From JANNUT01 sp046331425 (GTDB lineage: Bacteria; Acidobacteriota; Polarisedimenticolia; J045): a stretch of 64,000 nt of DNA. The notes beneath the pieces were generated by a model, which was not told the origin of the DNA, searched no databases, and saw only the letters and a program-made list of their open reading frames with translations. This document shows, piece after piece, positions 28,642-37,250 of the stretch. How positions within the stretch are numbered: the first letter of the stretch is position 1; each line of letters begins with the position of its first letter. The DNA is taken from the NCBI GenBank assembly GCA_046331425.1, contig JAXLQU010000001.1, forward strand, positions 186,001 to 250,000, in the 5' to 3' direction. A program made the position numbers and the translations under genes.

Positions 28642-29262
28642 ATGAAGAGACTGAAGACGCTGCTCGTCGTTACCGCGTTGGCTGGCATCGCGGGTGCCAT
28701 CGCAGGCGACATGATCACCAAGGGTGCGCTCGCAATCGGTAGCACCGCCCCGATGGCCGATACCAAACTGAAAAACGTCGACGGCAACATGCTCTCGATC
28801 GCTGACGCCAAAGGCGCGAAGGGGACGCTGGTGCTCTTCAGCTGCAACCACTGCCCGTTCGTGATCGCCTGGGAAGATCGCATCGTGGCGCTCGGCAACG
28901 CGGCTCAAGCGGCCGGTGTCGGCGTCATTCAGATCAACTCGAACGATCCGTCGGCGCACGCCGAAGATGGGTTCGATCAGATGGTCACGCGCGCGAAGGA
29001 GAAGGGGATGCAGTTCCCGTACGTGGTCGACGGCACCTCCGGCATTGCCAAGGCGTTCGGTGCCACGCGCACTCCCGAAGCATTCCTGTTCGATGCCAGC
29101 GGCAAGCTGGTCTATCACGGCACGATCGACGACAACGTGCAGGATGCGGCTGCGGTGAAGGAGACCTACCTCAAGAACGCGATCGATGCTGTCGCGTCGG
29201 GCAAAGCTCCGGCAGTGAAAGAGACCAAGGCGATCGGTTGCGGCATCAAGTTCCGTAGCTGA
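28642..29262 (+). CDS. exported peroxiredoxin-like thioredoxin-fold protein
   Basis: A 206-residue protein with a short N-terminal hydrophobic segment (LLVVTALAGIAGAIAG) and an AhpC/TSA-like thioredoxin fold (TLVLFSCNHCPFVIAWEDRI, PYVVDGTSGIAKAFGATRTP, DASGKLVYHGTIDDN). The site reads CNHCP, the hallmark of a group of thioredoxin-like proteins annotated as redoxin-domain or peroxiredoxin-like; the role is not established. The start codon abuts the stop of the preceding TlpA-like gene. A strong terminator follows 25 bases after the stop. Confidence 0.82.
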   Translation: MKRLKTLLVVTALAGIAGAIAGDMITKGALAIGSTAPMADTKLKNVDGNMLSIADAKGAKGTLVLFSCNHCPFVIAWEDRIVALGNAAQAAGVGVIQINSNDPSAHAEDGFDQMVTRAKEKGMQFPYVVDGTSGIAKAFGATRTPEAFLFDASGKLVYHGTIDDNVQDAAAVKETYLKNAIDAVASGKAPAVKETKAIGCGIKFRS

Positions 29263-29286
29263 TCGGCAGCGATTTCGACTCGATCG

Positions 29287-29310
29287 AGGGCGGCCCCCGG
29301 GCCGCCCTTT
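29287..29310 (+). terminator. intrinsic terminator of the thioredoxin-like gene pair
   Basis: An 8-bp all-GC stem (gggcggcc / ggccgccc) with a 4-base loop, followed by ttt, 25 bases after the second thioredoxin-like stop codon. It separates that unit from the trp leader. Confidence 0.75.
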
Positions 29311-29407
29311 CTGCATGCGGAAGCGACCGGATCACCAAGGTGCATCGGCCCCACCATCGATTCCGAGATAGGTTCCCGAGCGCAATCTGTTTCTCGCCAA
29401 GTACTGC

Positions 29408-29436
29408 TTGCCTTCCCCTGCGATCCACCGTACAAC
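29408..29436 (+). promoter_or_regulatory. candidate sigma70-type promoter of the trp operon
   Basis: TTGCCT (29408-29413) and TACAAC (29431-29436) are 17 bases apart, each matching four of six consensus positions. Transcription would begin near 29443, only a few bases before the leader ATG at 29447, which lacks a Shine-Dalgarno sequence; a leaderless leader-peptide mRNA would fit. Weak evidence based on spacing and context. Confidence 0.3.
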
Positions 29437-29446
29437 TGCGTCCGCT

Positions 29447-29542
29447 ATGCAAACGGCCGCCTGCCATCTAATCCGTGCGACCCGCCGTAATACCGGTTGG
29501 TGGTGGTGCGCTTCCATGTCGGAGGTGGGGCAGGCCGCTTAG
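29447..29542 (+). CDS. trpL: trp operon leader peptide with three tandem Trp codons
   Basis: A 31-codon frame MQTAACHLIRATRRNTG-WWW-CASMSEVGQAA ending in TAG. Codons 18-20 (29498-29506) are TGG TGG TGG, in a window where Trp is otherwise rare, and the frame lies directly upstream of a Rho-independent terminator and of trpE. That is the signature of ribosome-mediated transcription attenuation. When tryptophan is scarce, ribosomes should stall at the triplet; when it is plentiful they run to the stop and cover 29521-29530. No ribosome binding site is evident before ATG 29447, so the exact start is uncertain, but the Trp codons and stop are in the same frame whichever start is used. Confidence 0.8.
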   Translation: MQTAACHLIRATRRNTGWWWCASMSEVGQAA

Positions 29543-29597
29543 GCTTACCAGCAACGAGTACTTGCAACCCACCTCCCGCGCGGAGGTGGGTTTTTTG
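29521..29597 (+). promoter_or_regulatory. trp attenuator (antiterminator/terminator switch)
   Basis: Segment 2 (ggaggtggg, 29521-29529) can pair perfectly with segment 3 (cccacctcc, 29568-29576) to form an antiterminator. Segment 3 alternatively pairs with segment 4 (ggaggtggg, 29582-29590) in the terminator. Segment 2 starts 15 bases after the last leader Trp codon, so a ribosome stalled on the Trp codons leaves it free, while one at the leader stop masks it. A further weaker pairing, gttggtggt (29496-29504) with accagcaac (29547-29555), overlaps the Trp codons. Confidence 0.78.
29566..29597 (+). terminator. trp attenuator terminator
   Basis: An 11-bp perfect stem (aacccacctcc / ggaggtgggtt) with loop cgcgc, followed by a T-rich ttttgtttttc tract. 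It is 24 bases after the leader stop and 120 bases before trpE, so it is an internal attenuator rather than the end of an upstream gene, which already has its own terminator at 29287. Confidence 0.88.
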
Positions 29598-29658
29598 TTT
29601 TTCAGTTCGCGATCATTCGCAGGATGCCTCGCTGCGGCGTGGCACCCTTGACCGCTGA

Positions 29659-29696
29659 CCCGCCGGACCGGTTCCCCCCCCGACCGGTCCGGCGGG
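29659..29696 (+). promoter_or_regulatory. second hairpin abutting the trpE ribosome binding site
   Basis: A perfect 14-bp stem (cccgccggaccggt / accggtccggcggg) enclosing a C-rich 10-base loop with eight consecutive C. The trpE Shine-Dalgarno region (aaagaaagagga, 29697-29708) begins at the very next base. No T-run follows, so it is not an intrinsic terminator. It may shape the 5' end of processed mRNA or tune trpE translation. Confidence 0.6.
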
Positions 29697-29712
29697 AAAG
29701 AAAGAGGACCGG

Positions 29713-31068
29713 ATGCACGACGCGTTCGACATCCCTGCCGACCTGGACACACCGGTCTCGGCGTATCTCAAACTCGCGCCGCTGTCGCCACGATTCCTGC
29801 TGGAGTCGGTCGAAGGGGGCGAGCGACTGGGCCGCTATTCATTCATTGGGTTCGGCGAAGGACGCGAACTGGTGATCGGCGCCGATGCAGAGCGCGTCGA
29901 CGGGCCCGCACTGTTGGATCGTTTGCGTCGCGAACTCGAAGCGGCACCCACGCCCGCGCCGGCTCGCGGGCTCCCGTTGCCTGGTGGTTTGGTCGGCGCC
30001 GCCGGCTTCGATCTGATTCGCCGCTTCGAGCGACTTCCGTCACGCGCAACCGCACGCACCGATGAGCCGGAAGCGCTGTTCTTCTCACCGCGAACGGTGC
30101 TGGTGTTCGATCATTTGTCGCGTCGCGCGGCGCTGCTGCACGACGGCACCGACGGCGAGCGCGAGGGGCTCGAGCGCGAGGTGCGGCGCGCTCTGGCAGG
30201 GTCATTGCCGCCTCGCGAAACGACGCTGACGCACGCGACGCCGGTACCGTCGCTGCAGCGCAGCGAGTACCTCGATGCGGTGCGCGAGGTGCAGCAAGCG
30301 ATCGGTCGCGGCGATGTCTATCAACTCGTGCTTGCCATTCGCTTCGCGGCCGCATGCCACGGCGATCCGTTCCAAGTCTATCGCGCGCTGCGCTTGTTGA
30401 ATCCGTCGCCGTACATGTACTTCCTCGATATTGCCGGTACACAGATCGTCGGTTCGTCCCCCGAAGCACTGGTGAAGCTCTCGGGCCGTGAAGCGTCGTT
30501 GCGCCCGATCGCCGGCACACGTCGCCGCGGCCGCGATGAAGACGATGACCTCGTGCTCGAGCGCGAGTTGTTGGCCGATCCGAAGGAGGCGGCCGAGCAC
30601 GTGATGTTGGTCGATTTGGCGCGCAACGATCTGGGACGCGTGGCGACCGCCGGGAGCGTCGAAGTGCATCCCTCGCGCGCGATCGAGCGGTACAGCCATG
30701 TGATGCACTTGGTGAGCGGCGTGCGCGGGGTGTTGGCGCCTGGGTACGACGCGTTCGATCTGTTTGCCGCCGCGTTTCCAGCCGGCACGGTGAGCGGCGC
30801 TCCGAAGATCCGCGCCATGGAACTGATCGATCAACTCGAGCCGGTCCGCCGCGGTTTCTACGCCGGCACCGTTGGTTACTTCGCGCACGGTGGCGCGATG
30901 GATCAAGCGATCGCGATTCGCACGCTGGTGTTTCGCAACGGCGAGGTTTCATTCCAAGCCGGCGCCGGGATCGTTTCCGACTCTGTTCCGGAATCGGAGC
31001 ACGACGAAGTGATCGCCAAGTCGGCCGCCTTGTTGTCGGCGCTGACGCGCGCGGGGGAGGGGCTGTGA
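29713..31068 (+). CDS. trpE: anthranilate synthase component I
   Basis: A 451-residue chorismate-binding enzyme that, with TrpG-derived ammonia, makes anthranilate from chorismate. The N-terminal feedback motif LLES (in PRFLLESVEGGERLGRYSFI) binds tryptophan. The catalytic half has PSPYMYFLDI, IVGSSPEALVKLSGR, PIAGTRRRG, the VDLARNDLGRVA block, and GTVSGAPKIRAMELIDQLEP near the C-terminus. A strong GAGGA is 6 bases before the ATG. It is preceded by the leader/attenuator and its stop overlaps the trpG start (GTGA), so expression should respond to charged tRNA-Trp as well as to product inhibition. Confidence 0.97.
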   Translation: MHDAFDIPADLDTPVSAYLKLAPLSPRFLLESVEGGERLGRYSFIGFGEGRELVIGADAERVDGPALLDRLRRELEAAPTPAPARGLPLPGGLVGAAGFDLIRRFERLPSRATARTDEPEALFFSPRTVLVFDHLSRRAALLHDGTDGEREGLEREVRRALAGSLPPRETTLTHATPVPSLQRSEYLDAVREVQQAIGRGDVYQLVLAIRFAAACHGDPFQVYRALRLLNPSPYMYFLDIAGTQIVGSSPEALVKLSGREASLRPIAGTRRRGRDEDDDLVLERELLADPKEAAEHVMLVDLARNDLGRVATAGSVEVHPSRAIERYSHVMHLVSGVRGVLAPGYDAFDLFAAAFPAGTVSGAPKIRAMELIDQLEPVRRGFYAGTVGYFAHGGAMDQAIAIRTLVFRNGEVSFQAGAGIVSDSVPESEHDEVIAKSAALLSALTRAGEGL

Positions 31069-31646
31069 AGCCGCACGTTCTTCTCGTCGATAACTACGAT
31101 TCGTTCACCTACAACTTGGTCCAAGCGCTGCTCACGCTCGGCGCCGAGGTTACGGTGCGGCGCAACGATGCGATCGGGGTTGCCGAGGCGAAAGACCTAC
31201 AGCCCTCGCACCTGGTGATCTCGCCTGGGCCGGGGCGCCCGGAGAACGCCGGAGTATCGCTCACGCTAATGGAGACGTTTCTGCCGCGCATTCCGGTGTT
31301 GGGAGTTTGCTTGGGACATCAAGCGCTGGCGATGGTGCTGGGCGGTGTGGTCGATCGCGCGCCGCGTTTGATGCACGGCAAAGCGTCGCCGGTCTATCAC
31401 GATGGTCGAAGCATCTATCTCGGATTGCCCAACCCGTTCGCCGCCGGCCGCTATCACTCGCTGATGGTTCAAGAGCAAGGACTGCCCGACACGCTGGCGA
31501 TCACAGCGTACACATCGGAAGGGGAAATCATGGGCGTGCGGCACAAGACGCTTCCTGCCGAGGGTGTGCAATTCCATCCCGAGAGCGTGCTGACCCCCGA
31601 AGGGAATCGATTGCTCGCCAACTTCTTGGAACTCGATCCCCTATGA
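31065..31646 (+). CDS. trpG: anthranilate synthase glutamine amidotransferase subunit
   Basis: A 193-residue class I glutamine amidotransferase that supplies ammonia to TrpE. The triad is complete: Cys in GVCLGHQAL, and His and Glu in GVQFHPESVLTPEG. The oxyanion block VISPGPGRPENAG is also present. It is not fused to trpD. The GTG start overlaps the trpE TGA by 4 bases. In many bacteria the same subunit also serves PabB for folate; no separate pabA is visible in this window. Confidence 0.96.
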   Translation: MKPHVLLVDNYDSFTYNLVQALLTLGAEVTVRRNDAIGVAEAKDLQPSHLVISPGPGRPENAGVSLTLMETFLPRIPVLGVCLGHQALAMVLGGVVDRAPRLMHGKASPVYHDGRSIYLGLPNPFAAGRYHSLMVQEQGLPDTLAITAYTSEGEIMGVRHKTLPAEGVQFHPESVLTPEGNRLLANFLELDPL

Positions 31647-31653
31647 GCGGCGC

Positions 31654-32664
31654 ATGAATCAACTCCTCGACAGGCTCGCGCAGGGCCGCTCGCTCACCGA
31701 AGACCAAGCGGGCCGACTGTTCGATCTTCTGGTCGACGACGCCACGCATCCTGCGATGGCCGGCGCGTTGCTTGCCGCGCTGCGCACCAAAGGAGAAACG
31801 GCGGAGGAGATTCGCGGCATGGCGCGCGCGATGCGTGCGCGTGCGATCAAGCCCGACTTAGGAAACGGTGCGCCGCTGGTCGACGTCGTGGGAACGGGCG
31901 GCGATGGGTCGGGGAGCTTCAATCTCTCGACCGGTGCTGCGATCTTGGCCGCGGCGGCCGGGGCGCGAGTCGCCAAGCACGGCAACAACGCCATCAGCAG
32001 CAAAGCAGGCAGCGCCGATCTGTTGGTAGCGCTTGGCTTGAGTTTGCCGCTTGCTCCCGACGAGGCGCGCCGATTACTACAAGCGTGCGGCTTCACCTTC
32101 CTGCATGCGCCGGCACATCATCCGGTACTGCGCGCGATCGGGCCGGTGCGACGCGCCTTGGCGACCCGCACGGTGTTCAACATACTCGGACCGCTCTGTC
32201 ATCCGGCAGCCACGCCGTTCGCAGTGATCGGTGCGTACGATCTGAACGTGGCGCAACTGATGGCGGAAGCATTGAAAGGTTTGCCGATCGAGCGGGTGTT
32301 CGTGGTGCATGGCTTGAATGGCTGGGACGAGGCGACTCCGGCGTCGGAGTTTCTGTTGTTGGATGTACGGCCGGGCAAGGTCTCCTCCGCGGTGCGCGAT
32401 GCGCAATCGCTCGGCTTGCGGCGTTCGACTGAAAAGGAGTTGCAGGGTGGCGACGCGGCCTACAACGCACGAGCGCTGCGCAACGTGTTGGCCGGCGAGC
32501 CAGGGGCGCATCGCGACGCACTGCTGTTGGGGGCTGCGCTGACGCTTGAGGTCGCAGGGCTCGAGTGCGATACGGCGCGAGGCGTGGAGCGAGCGGCGGC
32601 TGCGATCGACAACGGTGCGGCCACGCGCGTGGTCGACATGCTCGACTCGAGTCGGGCGCGATGA
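31654..32664 (+). CDS. trpD: anthranilate phosphoribosyltransferase
   Basis: A 336-residue class IV nucleoside-phosphorylase-like enzyme joining anthranilate to PRPP. PRPP/Mg motifs are VDVVGTGGDGSGSFNLST, then KHGNNAISSKAGSADLLVAL, and the anthranilate-binding region FLHAPAHHPVLRAIGPVRRA. Length is typical. It starts 7 bases after the trpG stop. Its own stop overlaps an ATG at 32661 that opens a 24-codon mini-frame leading exactly to the trpC start. Confidence 0.96.
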   Translation: MNQLLDRLAQGRSLTEDQAGRLFDLLVDDATHPAMAGALLAALRTKGETAEEIRGMARAMRARAIKPDLGNGAPLVDVVGTGGDGSGSFNLSTGAAILAAAAGARVAKHGNNAISSKAGSADLLVALGLSLPLAPDEARRLLQACGFTFLHAPAHHPVLRAIGPVRRALATRTVFNILGPLCHPAATPFAVIGAYDLNVAQLMAEALKGLPIERVFVVHGLNGWDEATPASEFLLLDVRPGKVSSAVRDAQSLGLRRSTEKELQGGDAAYNARALRNVLAGEPGAHRDALLLGAALTLEVAGLECDTARGVERAAAAIDNGAATRVVDMLDSSRAR

Positions 32665-32731
32665 GCCACCACGCATCAGTCGGGCCTTGCAGAGCGCGTC
32701 GAGAGAGCGCGGCCAGACAGCGCCGTCGGCG

Positions 32732-33559
32732 ATGAGTGATTTTCTCGCAGAGATGGCGCTCGGCAGCCGCGCACGCGTCGACGCGGCCAGACTGAGCGAG
32801 CCGCTGGCTGCACTCCGCTTGCGAGCGATGGCGACCCCAACGCCGCCGCCGTTGCAACTCTCACCAAGCGGCTTCGATCTGATCGCAGAGATCAAACCGT
32901 CATCACCGGCGCGCGGAGCCTTGACCGCCACCGGCCGCATGAGCGCAGGTCAGGCGCGCGATCGCGCCGTGACGTATGCGGCGGCGGGCGCCTGTGCGAT
33001 CTCGGTGCTCACCGAACCGTCGCGTTTCGGTGGTGGGATCGACCTGCTTGCGGCAGCGGCGCAGGCCGGTGCTGCCCCAGTCATGCGCAAAGACTTCATC
33101 GTCGATCCCTATCAACTGTTCGAAGCCCGTGCCTGCGGCGCGAGCGGCGTCCTGCTGATTGTGCGGATGCTCAGCGACAGCCTGTTGGGTGAACTCGCCG
33201 ACGTTGCCGCTGAGACCCAGTTGTTTGTGCTATGGGAAGCGTTCGATGCCGCCGACCTTGCGCGATTGTCATCGCTGGTCGAGCGGGCCCCGAAACCCCG
33301 CTTGGCCGGTCTCAATGCGCGGGATTTGGTCACTTTGCAGGTCGATCTCGAGAGATTGTCACGGCTGGCAGACCAGTTCCCTGTAGAGTTCAGCCGCGTG
33401 GCGGAATCGGGATTATCGACATCCCAAGACGCGGCGCGCTGGGCGGCGTGCGGTTATCGTGCGGCGCTGGTGGGCGAGGCAATGATGCGGGCCGACGATC
33501 CGGCCACGCTGTTGCGCTCGATGCTCGCAGCCGGACGAGCTGCGGCGAGGCGGAACTGA
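32732..33559 (+). CDS. trpC: indole-3-glycerol-phosphate synthase
   Basis: A 275-residue (beta-alpha)8 enzyme that decarboxylates and closes 1-(2-carboxyphenylamino)-deoxyribulose 5-phosphate. Family landmarks: IAEIKPSSPARGAL with the catalytic Lys and Ser/Pro, AISVLTEPSRFGGGIDLL, the KDFIVDPYQLFEARACGASG block, GLNARDLVTLQVDLE and VAESGLSTSQDAARWAACGY. The ATG at 32732 gives the usual FLAEMALGSRARVDAARL N-terminus. Its stop overlaps the trpF ATG (TGATG). Confidence 0.95.
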   Translation: MSDFLAEMALGSRARVDAARLSEPLAALRLRAMATPTPPPLQLSPSGFDLIAEIKPSSPARGALTATGRMSAGQARDRAVTYAAAGACAISVLTEPSRFGGGIDLLAAAAQAGAAPVMRKDFIVDPYQLFEARACGASGVLLIVRMLSDSLLGELADVAAETQLFVLWEAFDAADLARLSSLVERAPKPRLAGLNARDLVTLQVDLERLSRLADQFPVEFSRVAESGLSTSQDAARWAACGYRAALVGEAMMRADDPATLLRSMLAAGRAAARRN

Positions 33560-34182
33560 TGAAACGGGTTTCGGTCAAGATTTGCGGCATCGCCAACGAA
33601 TCATCTCTCGATGCGGCGTTGGAAGCGGGCGTCGACTTGGTGGGGTTTGTGTTTGCAACGTCGCCGCGTCAGGTCACGGTTGCCCAGGCCGCCGCGTTGG
33701 CCGCGCGACTGCCGGCGCACGTCGGTGCCGTGGCCGTCTTTCGGCAGCCGACGCGCGCCGATGTCTCCGCCGTGCTCGAGGCGTTCGAACCCGACTACGT
33801 GCAAGCCGATGATCGCGATGAGGCCGGCTTGCCGCCGCTGGGTGAGTCGTTGCTGGTCCCCGTGGTTCGTGGTGCCGCGATCGGAGCCGAGGCGTTGTTT
33901 GCACGTCACGGGCAACTCTTGATCGAAAGCGAGAACTCGGGACAAGGGCAGCCTGCCAATTGGGAACGTGCCGCTCAACTGGCGCAGCACGGTGAGCTGT
34001 GGTTGGCCGGCGGTTTGAATGCACGAAATGTAGCCGAAGCGATCGAGCGCGTGCGACCGCGCGTGGTCGACGTGTCGAGCGGCGTCGAGTCGGCGCCCGG
34101 AATCAAAGATCCCAAACTTTGCGGTGTCTTCGTGCGCGTGGTGCGCGCTGCGGTTCATCGCTTGAAGGAGTCGGCCACGTGA
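33559..34182 (+). CDS. trpF: phosphoribosylanthranilate isomerase
   Basis: A 207-residue TIM-barrel isomerase performing the Amadori rearrangement before TrpC. The catalytic Cys sits in VKICGIANESSLDAALEAG; GFVFATSPRQVT and the C-terminal WLAGGLNARNVAEAIERVRP and DVSSGVESAPGIKDP (with catalytic Asp and phosphate-binding residues) are intact. It is separate from trpC. The gene is coupled at both ends, by TGATG with trpC and GTGA with trpB. Confidence 0.95.
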   Translation: MKRVSVKICGIANESSLDAALEAGVDLVGFVFATSPRQVTVAQAAALAARLPAHVGAVAVFRQPTRADVSAVLEAFEPDYVQADDRDEAGLPPLGESLLVPVVRGAAIGAEALFARHGQLLIESENSGQGQPANWERAAQLAQHGELWLAGGLNARNVAEAIERVRPRVVDVSSGVESAPGIKDPKLCGVFVRVVRAAVHRLKESAT

Positions 34183-35409
34183 GTTCTGCCGGCACCGCGT
34201 TCGATGCAGCCGCGCTGTTGCAGGCGCTGATCGATGGTGCCTTGCCCGACGCCGCGGGCCGATTCGGCCCGTTCGGCGGGCGCTTCGTACCCGAAACGCT
34301 GATGGGTGCGTTGCAACGGCTGGAGCGCGAATCGCGTGCGGCGCTCGATGACCCGCCGTTCACGCGCACTTTGAAGCCGAACTTTCCGACTGGGTTGGCC
34401 GGCCCACGCCGTTGTGCGCTGCGCGAGGACTGTCGGCCGACTGGGGCGCAACGATCTTCTTCAAGCGTGAAGACCTGGCCCACACCGGCGCACACAAGAT
34501 CAACAACGCGATCGGCCAGGCACTGCTCGCCAAGCGAATGGGAGCCAAGCGCGTCATCGCGGAAACCGGCGCGGGTCAGCACGGGGTCGCGGCCGCCGCG
34601 GCGTGTGCACGTGTTGGATTGCCGTGTCGCGTCTACATGGGCTCGATCGATGTGCGCCGGCAAGCGCCCAACGCCTCGCGCATCAAACGGTTCGGTGCGG
34701 AGTTGGTGCCGGTCGAACAGGGCGATGCAACCTTGCGCGCCGCAATCGACGAAGCGTTGCGCGATTGGGTCAGCGACCCCGCTGAAACCTACTACCTGCT
34801 CGGCTCGGCCGTCGGACCACATCCATACCCTTGGCTCGTGCGCACACTGCAGAGCGTGATCGGTCGCGAGGTGCGCTCGCAGATCTTGGCGACACACGGC
34901 CGGCTACCGGACGCGGCCATCGCCTGCGTCGGGGGAGGGAGCAATGCGATCGGGCTGTTCCATCCGTTGCTCGCCGACCGCAGCGTTCAACTGATCGGCT
35001 GCGAAGCGGGTGGACGCGGCATGAATCTCGGCGATCACTCGTCGACGATGTGGCCGGCACTCCCGGCGTGCTGCACGGCAGCCTCTCGTTGTTACTGCAA
35101 GACGCTCACGGCCAAGTGCAAGAGACGCACTCCGTTTCCGCGGGGCTCGACTATCCCGGCGTCGGTCCCGAGCATTCGCTGCTGGCGCGGATCGGTCGCG
35201 TGCGCTACGAGACGGTAGGCGACGACGAGGCGCTCGATGCATTCGACGCGTGCTGTGCGCGAGAAGGAATCATGCCGGCACTCGAAACGGCGCACGCCTT
35301 GGCCGGGGCGCGTCGCTTCGCACGACAGAATCCAGGGTCGATGATCGTGGTCGGCTTGTCGGGACGTGGCGACAAAGACATGCCGGCGCTGCTCGAGGCC
35401 GGCCGATGA
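34179..35409 (+). CDS. trpB: tryptophan synthase beta subunit (two apparent frameshifts)
   Basis: The PLP enzyme joining indole and serine. The sequence needs two single-base corrections. The frame from GTG 34179 gives GRFGPFGGRFVPETLMGALQ and breaks at about 34370-34385. The next frame has LSDWVGRPTPLCAARG, the PLP lysine in REDLAHTGAHKINNAIGQAL, ETGAGQHGVAAAAACARVGL and the phosphate loop CVGGGSNAIGLF, and breaks at about 35045-35055. There one missing G (ATG GTG GCC read as ATGTGGCC) restores VAGTPGVLHGSLSLLLQD through PALETAHALAGARRFA to the end. All catalytic parts exist, and the gene is in an otherwise intact trp operon, so sequencing or assembly errors are the simplest explanation. The GTG overlaps the trpF stop; the end overlaps trpA. 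Confidence 0.9.
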
Positions 35410-36196
35410 CCGGTGACGCCACCATCCGTCGTGCGATCGAAGCGGCGCAGCGTTCGTCTCATCCCGCGCTGGCCGCGTTTCTCACCGCCGGTTTTCCCGA
35501 CCGATCATCGTTTGCGGCCGTGCTCTCAGCGGTGGCCGGCGTGGCCGATGTGGTCGAAATCGGCGTGCCGTTTTCCGATCCGATGGCCGACGGTGTGACG
35601 GTGCAGCGCGCCAGTCACGTAGCACTGCAACACGGTGTGACGCTGGAATGGATCCTACAAACCTTGCGTGCGCTGCCCGCACCGCCGGCTGCGCCACTGT
35701 TGTTGATGAGCTATCTCAACCCGCTGTTGGCCTATGGTTTGGAGCGGCTCGTGTCCGATCTGCGTGCGGCCGGCGTGTCGGGTCTGATCGTGCCCGACCT
35801 TCCGCTCGAAGAGCAGCGGGAGCTGCGCAACCCGCTCGATCGTGCCGGTGTGGCGCTGGTGCAGCTCGTGACTCCGGTCACACCGCAGGAACGATTGGAG
35901 CTGCTCTGCCAAACCAGCGGCGGTTTCGTCTACGCGGTGACCGTTACCGGCATCACGGGCGGCGCGGTGGCCGATCAGCCTTCGGTCGTCGCCTACCTTC
36001 AACGCGTGAAGAGTGTGGCCAAGGTACCGGTGATGGCGGGGTTCGGTGTGCGCAGCGCGCTCGATGTGCAACGGCTGGCGCCACCGGCCGACGGTGTGAT
36101 CGTCGGCTCGGCGTTGATCGAATGCCTCGAACGCGGTGCTGATCCTGCTGCGTTTCTGCGGTCGCTTCGTGTTCACAGTTCAGCAGGAGAACGGCC

Positions 36197-36200
<4 letters not shown>
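35406..36200 (+). CDS. trpA: tryptophan synthase alpha subunit
   Basis: A 264-residue TIM barrel that cleaves indole-3-glycerol phosphate to indole for TrpB. The catalytic Glu is in ADVVEIGVPFSDPMADGVT; loops LMSYLNPLLAYG, GLIVPDLPLEE and VTVTGITGG match the family, with the phosphate site GFGVRSALDVQRL and IVGSALIE. ATGA overlaps occur at both ends, with trpB and the DAHP synthase gene. Confidence 0.96.
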
Positions 36201-37210
<1,010 letters not shown>

Positions 37211-37250
37211 CGCGCCGCGCGGAAGACCCGATCGACGGACGAGGTATCCG

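Noticed and set aside
29516..29542. Short frame from the internal ATG 29516 as the real trp leader peptide
   Set aside because: It would exclude the three Trp codons, which are in the same frame just upstream and explain the attenuator.
29630..29660. T-box-like sequence (gcgtggcaccc) before trpE
   Set aside because: The surrounding conserved T-box stems and specifier loop are not present, and it lies after the terminator rather than before it.
34412..35218. Middle part of trpB as an independent gene
   Set aside because: It starts and ends inside conserved TrpB sequence; it is one segment of a frameshifted trpB.
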